This document shows, piece by piece, positions 43,188-52,380 of a stretch of DNA of 64,000 bases; position 1 is the stretch's first letter; every line of letters starts with the position of its first letter. The translations under genes and the position numbers were made by a program. The notes under the pieces were generated by a model. It did no database searches and was not told the origin of the DNA. It saw nothing but the letters and a program-made list of their open reading frames with translations. Source of the DNA: Paragemmobacter straminiformis (lineage in GTDB: Bacteria > Pseudomonadota > Alphaproteobacteria > Rhodobacterales > Rhodobacteraceae); NCBI RefSeq assembly GCF_014243445.1, contig NZ_JACLQD010000001.1:434001-498000 (forward strand), given 5' to 3'.

Positions 43188-43909
43188 ACCCAGCTGCCCA
43201 CCCGGCGCGTGGCGGAATTGCCGACGATCACGACGGTCCGCATATCGGCCATTTCGGGCGTGGCCTCGCCCAGTGTCACGGTCACGATCCGCTCGTCCGG
43301 CGTGGTCACGGCGCGGGCAAAGGTGATGAGGCGATCGGGGCCGCACACCTCGCGCAGCACATCGAGCGCGCGGGCGAACTGGTGCGGGCGCGAGGCGGAG
43401 CGGGGGTTGTAGAAGGCCATCGCGAAATCGGCCTCACCTGCCAGACGCAGGCGCTTTTCGACCAGCTCCCACGGCTTCATGTTGTCCGACAGGTTGATGG
43501 CGCAGAAATCATGGCCCAAGGGCGCGCCCGCATGGGCCGCCGCCGCCAGCATCGCCGTGATGCCCGGAAGGATACGGATTTCGGGCAGGTCGCCCGCGAA
43601 TGCCTCTGCCGCCTCGAACACCGCGCTTGCCATCGCGAACACGCCCGGATCGCCCGAGGAGACGACGACCACACGCTTGCCATCGGCGGCCATCCGGAGG
43701 GCCAGCGCGGCGCGGTCCATCTCGACACGGTTGTCCGAAGGGTGCAGCGTCAGCCCCGGGCGCGGGGCGACCCGTGCGACATAGGGAATATAGCCCACGA
43801 CATCGGTCGCCTGCGCCAAGGCCTCGCGCACCTCGGCCGTGACCATCCCCTCGTCGCCGGGACCAAGTCCGGCGACCGCGACCCAGCCCTTCGTTCCCAA
43901 GCCCTTCAT
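43163..43909 (-). CDS. cobJ: Precorrin-3B C17-methyltransferase
   Basis: CobJ contracts the ring and methylates C-17. The 248-aa sequence has WVAVAGLGPGDEGMVTAEVR, DVVGYIPYVARV, VVVSSGDPGVFAMASAVFEA, LPGITAMLAAAAHAGAPLGH and FAMAFYNPRSASRP, all typical. The ATG at 43909 overlaps the cobI stop. Confidence 0.96.
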   Translation of the reverse strand: MKGLGTKGWVAVAGLGPGDEGMVTAEVREALAQATDVVGYIPYVARVAPRPGLTLHPSDNRVEMDRAALALRMAADGKRVVVVSSGDPGVFAMASAVFEAAEAFAGDLPEIRILPGITAMLAAAAHAGAPLGHDFCAINLSDNMKPWELVEKRLRLAGEADFAMAFYNPRSASRPHQFARALDVLREVCGPDRLITFARAVTTPDERIVTVTLGEATPEMADMRTVVIVGNSATRRVGSWVYTPRRAG

Positions 43910-44649
43910 TCGACGGCCTCCAGTTCCGGCCTGCGCCCGTGCCCGTGGACAAGGACGATGGCGAAATAGGGAACGTCCGAGACATCGACATCGACCAGCC
44001 GCGCGATGCGCTGGTCGGGCATGGTTCCGCGTTCGACGAGCCATGCCTGATCGAGCCGCCCTGCCGCATCGAGCGCCGCCCGCACCTTGGGCAGGTTGCG
44101 GCCCGTCTTCATCACCACAAGCGCGTCGGCGGCCTGCATGTGATGCACAAGATCGGCCTCGGGCAGCGTGCCCATCAGCACGGTCAGCACATCGTCGCCC
44201 CAAGTGATCGGCGTGCCCGTGGCGGTCCAACAGCCGGTCATCCCCGTGATGCCGGGGATGACCTCGACCACGGCGCGGCCTTGCAGGCGGGTGTAGAGGT
44301 GCATGAAGGAGCCGTAGAAGAAGGGGTCTCCCTCGCACAGGACGACGACATCGGCGCTTTGCGCCACTTGTGCCAGACGGTCGGCCCAATCGTCGTAGAA
44401 CCGTGCCAAAGCGTCGCGGTATTCCGGCCCGTCGAAGGGCAGTTCGGTCGTGACGGGGTATTCCATCGCATATTCGGTGACGCCCGCCGCCAGCATTCCC
44501 TGCACGATCCGCCGTGCCTGACCCTGACGCCCCTTTTTGCGGAAATAGGCGACATGGGCCGCGCTGCGGATGGCCCTGTCGGACCGGACCGACATCAGGT
44601 CGGGGTCGCCCGGCCCGAGACCTGTGCAGATGATCTTGCCCATCGTCAT
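43906..44649 (-). CDS. cobI: Precorrin-2 C20-methyltransferase
   Basis: CobI makes precorrin-3A. The 247-aa enzyme has GKIICTGLGPGDPDLMSVRS, AYFRKKGRQGQARRI, VVLCEGDPFFYGSFMHLYTR and VIPGITGMTGCWTATGTPI. The start at 44649 (MTMGKI) is chosen because it overlaps the cobH stop as ATGA; an ATG at 44643 is also in frame. Confidence 0.96.
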   Translation of the reverse strand: MTMGKIICTGLGPGDPDLMSVRSDRAIRSAAHVAYFRKKGRQGQARRIVQGMLAAGVTEYAMEYPVTTELPFDGPEYRDALARFYDDWADRLAQVAQSADVVVLCEGDPFFYGSFMHLYTRLQGRAVVEVIPGITGMTGCWTATGTPITWGDDVLTVLMGTLPEADLVHHMQAADALVVMKTGRNLPKVRAALDAAGRLDQAWLVERGTMPDQRIARLVDVDVSDVPYFAIVLVHGHGRRPELEAVE

Positions 44650-45275
44650 TCCTTCCGGCTGGCGAGCGCGTTGACCGCCGCCACGGTGATGGCCGACCCG
44701 CCAAGCCTGCCGCGCACGATCATCGACGGGACGGGGCGGTCCTGCATCAGCGCGTCCTTGCTTTCCGCCGCCCCGATGAAGCCCACGGGGCAACCGATGA
44801 TCGCGGCAGGGCGCGGGCAGGCGGGGTCTTCGAGCATGTTCAGAAGGTGGAACAGCGCTGTCGGCGCGTTGCCGATGGCGACCACCGCCCCCGCGAGATG
44901 CGGGCGCCACAATTCGAGCGCCGCAGCCGAGCGGGTGTTGCCCATCTCGGCGGCCATCGCGGGAACGCGGGGGTCTTGCAGGGTGCAGATGATCTCGTTC
45001 CTTGCGGGCAGGCGGGGGCGGGTGATTCCTTCGCTGATCATCCGCGCATCGCACAGGACCGGCGCGCCCGCTTCCAGTGCGGCGCGTGCGGCGATGGCCA
45101 TTCCTTCGGTGAATTCGACAAAGGCCTCAAGCCCCACCATGCCGGCGGCATGGATCATCCGCACCACCACCACTTCCTCTTCGGGGGTGAATCGCCCGAG
45201 GTCCGCTTCGGCGCGGATGGTGGCAAAGGAGCGCAGGTAGATTTCCGCGCCATCGGTGATGTAGCTATGGGGCAT
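44646..45275 (-). CDS. cobH: Precorrin-8X methylmutase
   Basis: CobH moves the methyl group from C-11 to C-12, giving hydrogenobyrinate. The 209-aa sequence has YITDGAEIYLRSFATIRAEA, VVRMIHAAGMV with the catalytic His, IGNAPTALFHLLNM and GCPVGFIGAAESKDAL. It overlaps cobG by 11 bp. Confidence 0.97.
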   Translation of the reverse strand: MPHSYITDGAEIYLRSFATIRAEADLGRFTPEEEVVVVRMIHAAGMVGLEAFVEFTEGMAIAARAALEAGAPVLCDARMISEGITRPRLPARNEIICTLQDPRVPAMAAEMGNTRSAAALELWRPHLAGAVVAIGNAPTALFHLLNMLEDPACPRPAAIIGCPVGFIGAAESKDALMQDRPVPSMIVRGRLGGSAITVAAVNALASRKE

Positions 45276-46425
45276 TGGACGTCTCGGTCAAAAGCTCTGG
45301 CTGGGCCAGCAATTCATCGGCCGTCAGCGACCGCGCGGCCACATCCGCCGCCGTGCCGTTCCGGACCAGATCGAAGCCCGCAGCGGTTGCGGTCAGCGTC
45401 AGCGGAGCCGCGGACGGGTGGGCGCAGCCCTTGGCGCAGCCCGAGAGGTGCAAAAGCGCCCCTTCGGGCAGCTTGGGGGCCAGGGCCCGCGCCAGATCAC
45501 GCACGGGCGCAAGCGCCTGCAGACATGCGGGCGCACCCGTGCAGGCCACCACGCGCAGCAACGGATCGTCGGCGTGGGTGACAAGCCCGGCAAGGGCAGG
45601 CATCGCGCGCGCGCCCTCGACCAGCAGCATCCGCCACGGCGTCACGCGCATGTCGCCAAAGCCTGCAAGGGCCGCAAGGGTTTCGGCGCGCATCTGGCCG
45701 AATTCGAACCCGACCAAGGCACCCTGAGCAACCAGTCGCGGCCGCTGCAAGATGTCAGGTGCCACGGACATCGGCGCGGCCATGAACCGCGCGGGCGGCA
45801 GGGCGCCGCGCGCCACAAGCGCCGCCATCCGGCCCCGCCCGCCCGTCACCCCGCCCGCATCGACGAACCAGCGCGCCAGATCGAGTGCTGCGTCCACCGC
45901 CGTGCCGACAGTGACCGCAGCACCCGTTCGCATGCCTTCGGCGCGCACGATCAGACCGCCCGCCCCCTGCTCGACACGGATATCCGCCGCCGCCCCGCGC
46001 AGAACGGGCGTGGCACCCGTATCGACCGCATAGCCGAATTTGCCGGGGAGGACGGGGAAGTCACGAAGCCGCGCGACAAGTTCGGCCGCGATGTCCTGCG
46101 CCCCGTCGCCTGCGTTCCAGAAGGGCGTGACCTGAATGTTGCGCATCGCTTCGGTCTGGCTGTCGGCGTCGATCAGCCCCAAATCCGCAAGGCCCGCGAT
46201 CAGCGCCGGATGCCCCGCTTCGGTCACGCCGCGCAGCTGCACGTTGCCCCGTGCCGACAGGTCGATGAGACCATTGCCGAAGTCCTGCGAGAGCGCGGCG
46301 ATCCGCAGGGCCATCGCCGCCGGCAAGCGCCCGCCGTGCAGGCGCACCCGCACGACCAGCCCGTCGCCCGACAGCATCGGGCGCAGCGCCCCCGGACACC
46401 AACCCTGCACGACGGGTCCGCTCAT
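45265..46425 (-). CDS. cobG: Precorrin-3B synthase
   Basis: CobG is an iron-sulfur mono-oxygenase that hydroxylates precorrin-3A with O2. It marks the aerobic route. The 386-aa protein resembles a sulfite/nitrite reductase fold (VRVRLHGGRLPAAMALRIA, GNGLIDLSARGNVQLRGV). The cluster ligands are C-x5-C in CTGAPAC and C-x3-C in SGCAKGCAHP. The ATG at 46425 overlaps the cobN stop as ATGA. Confidence 0.93.
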   Translation of the reverse strand: MSGPVVQGWCPGALRPMLSGDGLVVRVRLHGGRLPAAMALRIAALSQDFGNGLIDLSARGNVQLRGVTEAGHPALIAGLADLGLIDADSQTEAMRNIQVTPFWNAGDGAQDIAAELVARLRDFPVLPGKFGYAVDTGATPVLRGAAADIRVEQGAGGLIVRAEGMRTGAAVTVGTAVDAALDLARWFVDAGGVTGGRGRMAALVARGALPPARFMAAPMSVAPDILQRPRLVAQGALVGFEFGQMRAETLAALAGFGDMRVTPWRMLLVEGARAMPALAGLVTHADDPLLRVVACTGAPACLQALAPVRDLARALAPKLPEGALLHLSGCAKGCAHPSAAPLTLTATAAGFDLVRNGTAADVAARSLTADELLAQPELLTETSNAP

Positions 46426-49400
46426 CCCCGCTCCTCCAGTGCCGCAGCAATCGAATTCCGCCGTGTCACCCAAAGACCCGCCTCGCGCAAGGCGGCAAAA
46501 CGCGCACGCAGGGCCGCCAGCGCCTGCGGGTTCTCGCGCTCCATGAAGTCGACCAGATCGTCACGACCCAAGGTCGCCTCGTGATAGAGATCGAAGAGAT
46601 GCGCCGGAACCGCCCGCGTGAGATGGGCATAGGCGGCAAGGTTGTCCAAGGTGGCCGTCACCTCGGCCGCGCCCCTGAAGCCGTGGCGCATCATGCCCGT
46701 GGCCCAATCGGGGTTCGCCGCCCGCGCCCGCACCACGCGGCCGATCTCTTCCGAGACGGTCCGCGCCCGTGGCGCATCGGTGGTGGCATCCATGTGATAA
46801 AGCGCAGGGGCAGCGCCGCCCAAGGCCACCTTTGCCGCCGCAACACCGCCTTCGTGTGCGGCATAATCGGGGGCCATCAGCACATCGGTTTCCACCATGT
46901 CCTGCACATGGGCAAAGGCATCGGCCCGCAGGACGCGGGCTTCAAGGGCGGCGCGCGCCTCATGCGCCTCGCCCTTGGCATCGACGGCCCAGCTCGAGGC
47001 CGAAAGCCATGCCTCGCCCGCCGCCGCGCGCCCCGTGTCCGAGTAATCCTCGAGCGCGCCGGCCATGCCCATGCCGTAAAGGCCGGGTTTCGGGCCGAAC
47101 ACCCGATGGCCGCGCGTGACATAGGGGTTGTCCTCGGGCGCTTCGTCGCGTGCGGCCAAAGCCTCGGCCCCTGCTTCGAACAGCTGCGCGAGGCCGGGGA
47201 AAACATCGCGGAACAGGCCCGATACGCGCAGCGTCACGTCGATACGGGGGCGGCCCAGCAGCGCCAGCGGGACCACCTCGAAGCCCGACACGCGTTCGGA
47301 GCCTTCGTCCCAACGCGGTGACAGGCCCGCAAGATGCAGCGCCATCGCCACCTCTTCGCCCGCCGTCCGCATCGTGGCCGACCCCCAAAGGTCGAGGATC
47401 AGCCCCTTGGGCCAATCGCCCTTGTCCTGCAAATGCCGCCGCAGCAGTTCTTCGGCCAGTTTGACCCCTTGGGCATGGGCCGCGCGGGACGGCACGGCGC
47501 GGGGGTCGACGGAATAGAGGTTCCGTCCGGTCGGCAGCACGTCGACCCGTCCGCGCCACGGCGACCCTGCGGGACCGGAATCGACCCGGCGCCCTGCAAG
47601 CGCGTCGCTCAGGCCCGCGCTTTCTCCGGCCGCCGTGCCGTAGATGTGCAGCCCGTCGCCATACTGGCTTTCCTTGATGTCGCAGACGAAACGGTCGATC
47701 CGCGTGATCGCCTCGGCCGCGCTTGCCGCCGCGTCGAGGCCAAGGTCGTCTTCCACGCCCGAGGCCCTTGCCTCGTCGCGGATGGCGGCGATCAGGCGGT
47801 CGCGGCGCGACGGGTCAAGCCCGTCGGCGGTGGAATATTCATCAAGCAGCCGTTCCAGCCGCAACAAGCCTTCGGGCACCCTGGACAGCGCAAGGGGGGG
47901 CGGCAGATGGCCCAAGGTCACCGCGCCGATCCTGCGTTTGGCCTGCGCGGCCTCGCCGGGGTCGTTGACGATGAAGGGGTAGATCACGGGCAAGGCACCG
48001 ATCAGCGCCTCGGGCCAGCAGGCGTCGGACAGGGCGACCGACTTGCCCGGCAACCATTCGAGCGTGCCATGCGCACCGACATGCACAAGCGCGTGCAGGC
48101 CCTGCGCCCTGAGCCAGAGGTAGAAGGCGACATAGCCGTGGCGCGGTGTGCGGCTGAGGTCGTGGTATTCGCCCTCACGTCCCCGCACCTCGCCCCGTTC
48201 GGGCTGCAAGGCCACGAGGGCCGAGCCTGCCCGCAGCGCGGCGAAGCGGAACACCCCGCCAAGGCAGGCCGGATCGTCCTGCGGCGCGCCCCAGGCGGCA
48301 GCCAGATCATCGCGAAGGCTTTGCGGCAGGCCAGCCAGAGCCGCCTGATATTCGGCAAGCGGCCAGTCGATATGCGCGCCCGCCAGCCGATGGCCAAGGT
48401 CGTCCACCGGCGCGACGCGATAGCCCTCGGCCGCCAGCGAGGCGAGCATTCCGTTCACCGAGGCCAACGCGTCGAGGCCGACGGCATGGGCAATCTGGTC
48501 CGGCCGACCCGGATAGGTCGACAGCACAAAGGCGAGGCACCGCCCGGACGCCTGCGCTGTCGCAAGCCTGTGCCATGCGGCCACGCGGTCGGCCACCAGA
48601 GCCACGCGCCCCGCATCGGCCCGATGCGCGAAACGCGAGAATTGCAGATCGGGGTCGCGCTTGAGCGGGGATTTGAACGATACGACGCCTGCGAAAAGCC
48701 GGCCGTCCACCTCGGGCAGCACGACATGCATCGCGAGGTCGGCCGGAGACAGGCCCCGCGCCGATCCGGCCCAGTCGCGCCGCCGCGCCGTGGACAGGGC
48801 GACCTGGAACACAGGCCCCCCCGCCGCATCGAGCGGCGACGTCCCGTCCGGCCCGCGCCCCGAAAAGGCCGTGGCATTGACCACGGCGACGGGCTTCAGC
48901 GCCGCGAAAGCCCCGGCCAGAAACGCCGCAGCCCCCCCGGCCTTGAGCGAGGGGACAAACAGGCCCGAAACCGCAAAGCCCCGCGCGCGCAGGGCCGAAA
49001 AGAGGGCGTCCACGGGGGCGGTGTCGGCACTGGTCAGGTAGCTGCGGTAAAAGACGACCGCCACCGCAGGGGCTTGCGCAGCCTCGGGCCCTTTTACCAC
49101 GCCCGCATCGGGCAGGTACCAGCCGCAATCGGGCACGGTCTTGTCACCCGGCACCGGCCCCGCATAAAGCCCCGCCGCCAGCGCAAGTTGCGCCAGCGCC
49201 GCCTGCGCCGCCACGGCCCCCCCCGCATCGCAAAGCGCCATCAGCCTGCGCAGGGTCGAAACCGGCAGGGTCGAGGCGGCGTCAAGTGCCGCATCCTCGC
49301 GCCCGTCCGCAGGCAGCACGGCAAGCGCGATCCCTTTTCTGCGGCACAGGTCCTGAACCGAGGCGATGCCATAGGGCCAGTAGCTTTCGCCCCCGATCAA

Positions 49401-49655
49401 CCGGATCAGGATGCCCTTGGCCCCCGAGAGCGTCCTTTCGACATAGGTGTCGACCGACAGCGGGTGGCGCAGCGCCACGAGGTTGACCAGACGCACGCTC
49501 GGCAATCCGGCCTTGCCCCGATGCCATCCTGCCGCGAAAGCGCCAAGGTCACTGTCGGAAAAGGACATCACCACCAGATCGGCAGGGTCTTGCCCTACGT
49601 CGAACGGGGTGTCCGTCTCCTCGAGCCCGTGGCTTTCGCGAAAGACGACATGCAT
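46422..49655 (-). CDS. cobN: Cobaltochelatase subunit CobN
   Basis: CobN is the large subunit of the ATP-dependent CobNST complex that inserts Co2+ into hydrogenobyrinic acid a,c-diamide. The 1077-aa sequence has family stretches RLIGGESYWPYGI, FVLSTYPGRPDQIAHAVGLD, HVGAHGTLEWLPGKSVALS, PVIYPFIVNDPGEAAQAKRR, FVCDIKESQYGDGLHIYG and LWGSATMRTAGEEVAMALHL. CobS and CobT are not in the window. It starts 6 bp after the cobW stop. Confidence 0.97.
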   Translation of the reverse strand: MHVVFRESHGLEETDTPFDVGQDPADLVVMSFSDSDLGAFAAGWHRGKAGLPSVRLVNLVALRHPLSVDTYVERTLSGAKGILIRLIGGESYWPYGIASVQDLCRRKGIALAVLPADGREDAALDAASTLPVSTLRRLMALCDAGGAVAAQAALAQLALAAGLYAGPVPGDKTVPDCGWYLPDAGVVKGPEAAQAPAVAVVFYRSYLTSADTAPVDALFSALRARGFAVSGLFVPSLKAGGAAAFLAGAFAALKPVAVVNATAFSGRGPDGTSPLDAAGGPVFQVALSTARRRDWAGSARGLSPADLAMHVVLPEVDGRLFAGVVSFKSPLKRDPDLQFSRFAHRADAGRVALVADRVAAWHRLATAQASGRCLAFVLSTYPGRPDQIAHAVGLDALASVNGMLASLAAEGYRVAPVDDLGHRLAGAHIDWPLAEYQAALAGLPQSLRDDLAAAWGAPQDDPACLGGVFRFAALRAGSALVALQPERGEVRGREGEYHDLSRTPRHGYVAFYLWLRAQGLHALVHVGAHGTLEWLPGKSVALSDACWPEALIGALPVIYPFIVNDPGEAAQAKRRIGAVTLGHLPPPLALSRVPEGLLRLERLLDEYSTADGLDPSRRDRLIAAIRDEARASGVEDDLGLDAAASAAEAITRIDRFVCDIKESQYGDGLHIYGTAAGESAGLSDALAGRRVDSGPAGSPWRGRVDVLPTGRNLYSVDPRAVPSRAAHAQGVKLAEELLRRHLQDKGDWPKGLILDLWGSATMRTAGEEVAMALHLAGLSPRWDEGSERVSGFEVVPLALLGRPRIDVTLRVSGLFRDVFPGLAQLFEAGAEALAARDEAPEDNPYVTRGHRVFGPKPGLYGMGMAGALEDYSDTGRAAAGEAWLSASSWAVDAKGEAHEARAALEARVLRADAFAHVQDMVETDVLMAPDYAAHEGGVAAAKVALGGAAPALYHMDATTDAPRARTVSEEIGRVVRARAANPDWATGMMRHGFRGAAEVTATLDNLAAYAHLTRAVPAHLFDLYHEATLGRDDLVDFMERENPQALAALRARFAALREAGLWVTRRNSIAAALEERG

Positions 49656-49661
49656 CGCAGA

Positions 49662-50696
49662 TCAGGCCCCCAGAACGGCGGCGATGGCGGCGGCGTCGAT
49701 ATCGTCATGCTCGGCGATCACGACAAGCTGCCCCTTGCGCGGGTTTGCACCCCAAGGGCGGTCATACTGATAGCGCACCCGTTCCCCCACGGCCTGCACC
49801 AGCATCCGCATCGGTTTTCCGCTGACGGCGACGTAGCCCTTCACGCGCAGGATGTTCTGTTCGCGCGCAAGGCGCTGGATGGCGGCGACCAGCACCTCGG
49901 GGTCGGACACTTCCGGCAGATCGATCACGACGCTGTCGAAATCCTCGTGCTCGTGGTCGTCGGCGCCGTCATGGTGGCTGGGACGCGCGGCCAGATCATC
50001 CTCGGCCCTGGCGTTCAGGCCAAGGATCACCCGCGGGTCGATGATGCCATCGGTCATCGCGATGATCGGCAGGCGGCGCGGGGATTCGGCCTCGATCACC
50101 AACCGCGCGGCGGCCAGACCGGCCTCGCCCGCAAGATCCGCCTTGGAAAGCAGCACGATGTCGGCGCAGGAAATCTGGTCCTCGAACACCTCGGACAGGG
50201 GCGTCTCGTGGTCGATGCTGTCATCGGCCTCGCGCTGGGCCTGCACGGCGGCTTCGTCCGGCGCGAAACGGCCTGCCGCGACGGCTTCGGCATCGGCCAA
50301 GGTCACCACGCCATCGACGGTGATGCGCGAGCGGATCGCGGGCCAGTCGAAGGCCTTGAGCAAGGGCTTGGGCAGGGCCAATCCCGAGGTTTCGATCAGG
50401 ATGTGGTCGGGCCGGACCGGCAGCGCCATCAATGCCTCGATCGTGGGGATGAAATCGTCGGCCACGGTGCAGCAGATGCAGCCATTGGCAAGTTCGACGA
50501 TGTTCTCGACGGGGCAATTGTCATCGGCGCAGGATTTAAGGATATCGCCATCCACCCCGACAGTGCCGAATTCGTTGACAAGGATCGCCAGACGCTTGCC
50601 CTGGGGGTTCATCATCAGATGCCGGATCAGCGTGGTCTTGCCTGCACCCAGAAAGCCGGTGATCACGGTAACGGGGATTTTTGACAGATCGGACAT
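49662..50696 (-). CDS. cobW: CobW family GTP-dependent metallochaperone
   Basis: CobW is a G3E-family GTPase thought to deliver Co2+ for CobN. The 344-aa sequence has a P-loop (VTVITGFLGAGKTTLIRHL), the metal-binding CxCC motif NGCICCTV at about residues 72-78, and a His-rich run HHDGADDHEHED in its C-terminal half. Its ATG follows the DUF1636 stop with no gap. Its place before cobN fits cobalt supply to the chelatase. Confidence 0.95.
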   Translation of the reverse strand: MSDLSKIPVTVITGFLGAGKTTLIRHLMMNPQGKRLAILVNEFGTVGVDGDILKSCADDNCPVENIVELANGCICCTVADDFIPTIEALMALPVRPDHILIETSGLALPKPLLKAFDWPAIRSRITVDGVVTLADAEAVAAGRFAPDEAAVQAQREADDSIDHETPLSEVFEDQISCADIVLLSKADLAGEAGLAAARLVIEAESPRRLPIIAMTDGIIDPRVILGLNARAEDDLAARPSHHDGADDHEHEDFDSVVIDLPEVSDPEVLVAAIQRLAREQNILRVKGYVAVSGKPMRMLVQAVGERVRYQYDRPWGANPRKGQLVVIAEHDDIDAAAIAAVLGA

Positions 50697-51053
50697 TCAG
50701 CTCTCCATTGGCGGAATTCGGGCAAGGCTTTGCTTGCGGAAGATGACGGGCCGCTCGCGCCAGGGCACGATGCCATCGGCGGTGGCGGCATAGGCACCGG
50801 CACCGGCAAGGATATCGGCGGCATCGGCCTCGGTCAGGCGGCCATAGACGTAAGACCACTTCCCCGCGGCAGACAAGGCGACCGAGCAGCCCTGATTGCA
50901 GGCGGAAAGGCATTCGACCGGAACGATCCGCACGCCTGCGGGCGCGCCCGCACCCGTCAGGGCGGCGTGGAGCCTTGCGCCCGGGGCCACGGCCCCCTCG
51001 GGCAGCGGCTCTCCGGCCTTGCAGGTGATACAGACATGCAGAACAGCGCCCAT
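50697..51053 (-). CDS. DUF1636 family small Cys protein (copy 2)
   Basis: This 118-aa protein has VLHVCITCKAGEPLPEG (C-x2-C) and VPVECLSACNQGCSVALS with further Cys, the same layout as copy 1 at 37783. It looks like a 2Fe-2S ferredoxin-like domain. It is the first gene after the cobalamin riboswitch at 51165 and is directly followed by cobW. It may supply electrons or a cluster for CobG or for cobalt reduction; this is inference. Confidence 0.88.
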   Translation of the reverse strand: MGAVLHVCITCKAGEPLPEGAVAPGARLHAALTGAGAPAGVRIVPVECLSACNQGCSVALSAAGKWSYVYGRLTEADAADILAGAGAYAATADGIVPWRERPVIFRKQSLARIPPMES

Positions 51054-51164
51054 CGGTCGTCCATCGCTTGGCGCGGGCGGGGCGACCTGACGACAGGGCA
51101 GGCCAAGGCGCACCCCTGATCGTCGGCTGCGGCACACCCCGTCCGCCCGGTTCAATCCTCTCGC

Positions 51165-51358
51165 GCTGGCAGGTCTCCCGGCTTGCGGATTCAGGGTCTC
51201 CCCAACGCTCCGTCCGCCTTCCCGCCCCCTTTCGGGAACAGTGGCACGGGACGGACCTTTCCGGTCACGGTCGCGGGGGCGGCTGCGCTTCGGTCCTGCG
51301 CCCCGTTGGGTCGCAAAACCTGTCGCATTCCCTCTTGGCCTGCCGTAGGACAGGCACC
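51165..51358 (-). ncRNA. Cobalamin riboswitch controlling DUF1636-cobW-cobN and downstream cob genes
   Basis: On the minus strand the ordered blocks are GGTGCCTGTCCTACGGCAGG, AGAGGGAATGCGACAGG, CCCCCGCGACCGTGACCGG, GTGCCACTGTTCCCG, GGCGGGAAGGCGGACGG and AGCCGGGAGACCTGCCAGC. The last block pairs with the first in the P1/receptor region as usual. The 3-prime edge is 112 nt before the DUF1636 ATG. TTGACT at 51400-51395 could be a -35 element. It is divergent from cobO. Confidence 0.94.
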
Positions 51359-51417
51359 AACGCATCCCGTCACCTGTGGCAGATGCCAAGCCAGAGTCAA
51401 GGACAAGGACCGTCACC

Positions 51418-52059
51418 ATGAGCGACGACCGCGACATCCCCGAAGCAGGCACCCCCGAGGCCGAGGCCCGCCATGCGATGAAGATGGCCAAGAAGAAGGC
51501 CGCCCGCGACAAGATCATGGCCACCAAATCGGGCGAAAAGGGTCTGGTCATCGTCCACACCGGCGCGGGCAAGGGCAAGTCGTCCTCGGGCTTCGGCATG
51601 ATCCTGCGCTGCATCGCCCACGGCATGCCCTGCGCGGTGGTGCAGTTCATCAAGGGCGCATGGGACACGGGCGAACGCCGCCTGATCGAAGGACATTTCT
51701 CGGACCTCTGCCAGTTCCACGCGATGGGCGAGGGCTTCACCTGGGAAACGCAGGACCGTGCCCGCGATATCGAAATGGCGCGCAAGGGCTGGGAAAAGGC
51801 CAAGGAGCTGATCCTGAAGCCCGACATCCGCCTTGTGCTGCTCGACGAGATCAACATCGCGCTGCGCTATGATTACCTTGACGTGAACGAGGTCGTGGCC
51901 TTCCTGCGCGACGAGAAGCCGCCGCTGACCCATGTCGTCCTGACAGGGCGCAACGCGGGCGAGGCGCTGATCGAAGCCGCCGATCTGGTCACCGAGATGA
52001 CGCTGGTGAAACATCCCTTCCGATCGGGCATCAAGGCCCAGCCGGGCGTGGAGTTCTGA
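51418..52059 (+). CDS. cobO: Cob(I)yrinic acid a,c-diamide adenosyltransferase
   Basis: CobO (CobA/BtuR type) transfers adenosyl from ATP to Co(I). The 213-aa enzyme has the P-loop VIVHTGAGKGKSSSGFGMIL, FIKGAWDTGERRL, GEGFTWETQDRARD, LVLLDEINIALRYDYL and the C-terminal KHPFRSGIKAQPGVEF. AAGGAC precedes the ATG at 51418. It yields the adenosyl cofactor needed by Ecm and Mcm. Confidence 0.97.
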   Translation: MSDDRDIPEAGTPEAEARHAMKMAKKKAARDKIMATKSGEKGLVIVHTGAGKGKSSSGFGMILRCIAHGMPCAVVQFIKGAWDTGERRLIEGHFSDLCQFHAMGEGFTWETQDRARDIEMARKGWEKAKELILKPDIRLVLLDEINIALRYDYLDVNEVVAFLRDEKPPLTHVVLTGRNAGEALIEAADLVTEMTLVKHPFRSGIKAQPGVEF

Positions 52060-52367
52060 GCCGGGGCGGGGGGCCAGCCCCCCGCACCCCCCGGGATATT
52101 TGGGCGAGTATGAAAGGCGCAAGGTAGGAAAGTGTTAAGGTTTACCTGCCAAGGTAACACTGCGGTACAGGGAGGGATCCCGATGACCGCCGAGTGTGAA
52201 AGCACCGCACCTCCCCCGCACATGCGGCCCGAGGTGCGGTGTGACTGCAATTTCATACTCGTCCCAAATATCCTCGCCGAAGGCTCCCGCCCCTTCCGCC
52301 ATGCCGCCCTTTCAGAACCTGCCCCTGATTTTTCGCAGAAAAATCGCCGCTCCGGAAAGGCCGCGAC
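52060..52367. other. cobO-cobQ intergenic block with nested inverted repeats
   Basis: A 22-bp inverted repeat flanks 135 bp. The left arm is GGATATTTGGG-CGAGTATGAAA (52094-52115) and the right arm is TTTCATACTCG-T-CCCAAATATCC (52251-52273). Inside are an 11-bp perfect stem CACCGCACCTC / GAGGTGCGGTG (52203-52241) with a CCGC/GCGG sub-hairpin, a palindrome TTACCT-GCCA-AGGTAA (52142-52157), and AGTGTTA / TAACACT (52131-52161). The hairpin GATTTTTC-GCA-GAAAAATC lies at 52327-52345. The whole looks like a small palindromic element or a structured regulatory RNA. Confidence 0.65.
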
Positions 52368-52380
52368 ATGCCCGCTTTGA
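52183..52380 (+). CDS. Candidate small ORF (65 aa), uncertain
   Basis: An ATG at 52183 follows a strong GGGAGG ribosome site. The frame gives [20 protein letters not shown] and more, running through the right inverted-repeat arm and a hairpin and ending 13 bp inside cobQ. The composition is not clearly protein-like and its 3-prime half is repeat sequence. It could instead be a short leader peptide. I do not recognise it. Confidence 0.2.
   Translation: MTAECESTAPPPHMRPEVRCDCNFILVPNILAEGSRPFRHAALSEPAPDFSQKNRRSGKAATCPL
52327..52345. repeat. Hairpin identical to that after pyrD
   Basis: GATTTTTC-GCA-GAAAAATC (8-bp perfect stem). The 24-nt string around it, starting CCCTGATTTTTCGC, is identical to 3751-3774. 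It lies 22 bp before the cobQ ATG. Confidence 0.6.

Noticed and set aside
47334-50684. Open frame of 1116 codons on the plus strand
   Set aside because: It is the antisense shadow of cobN and cobW, both of which are certain.
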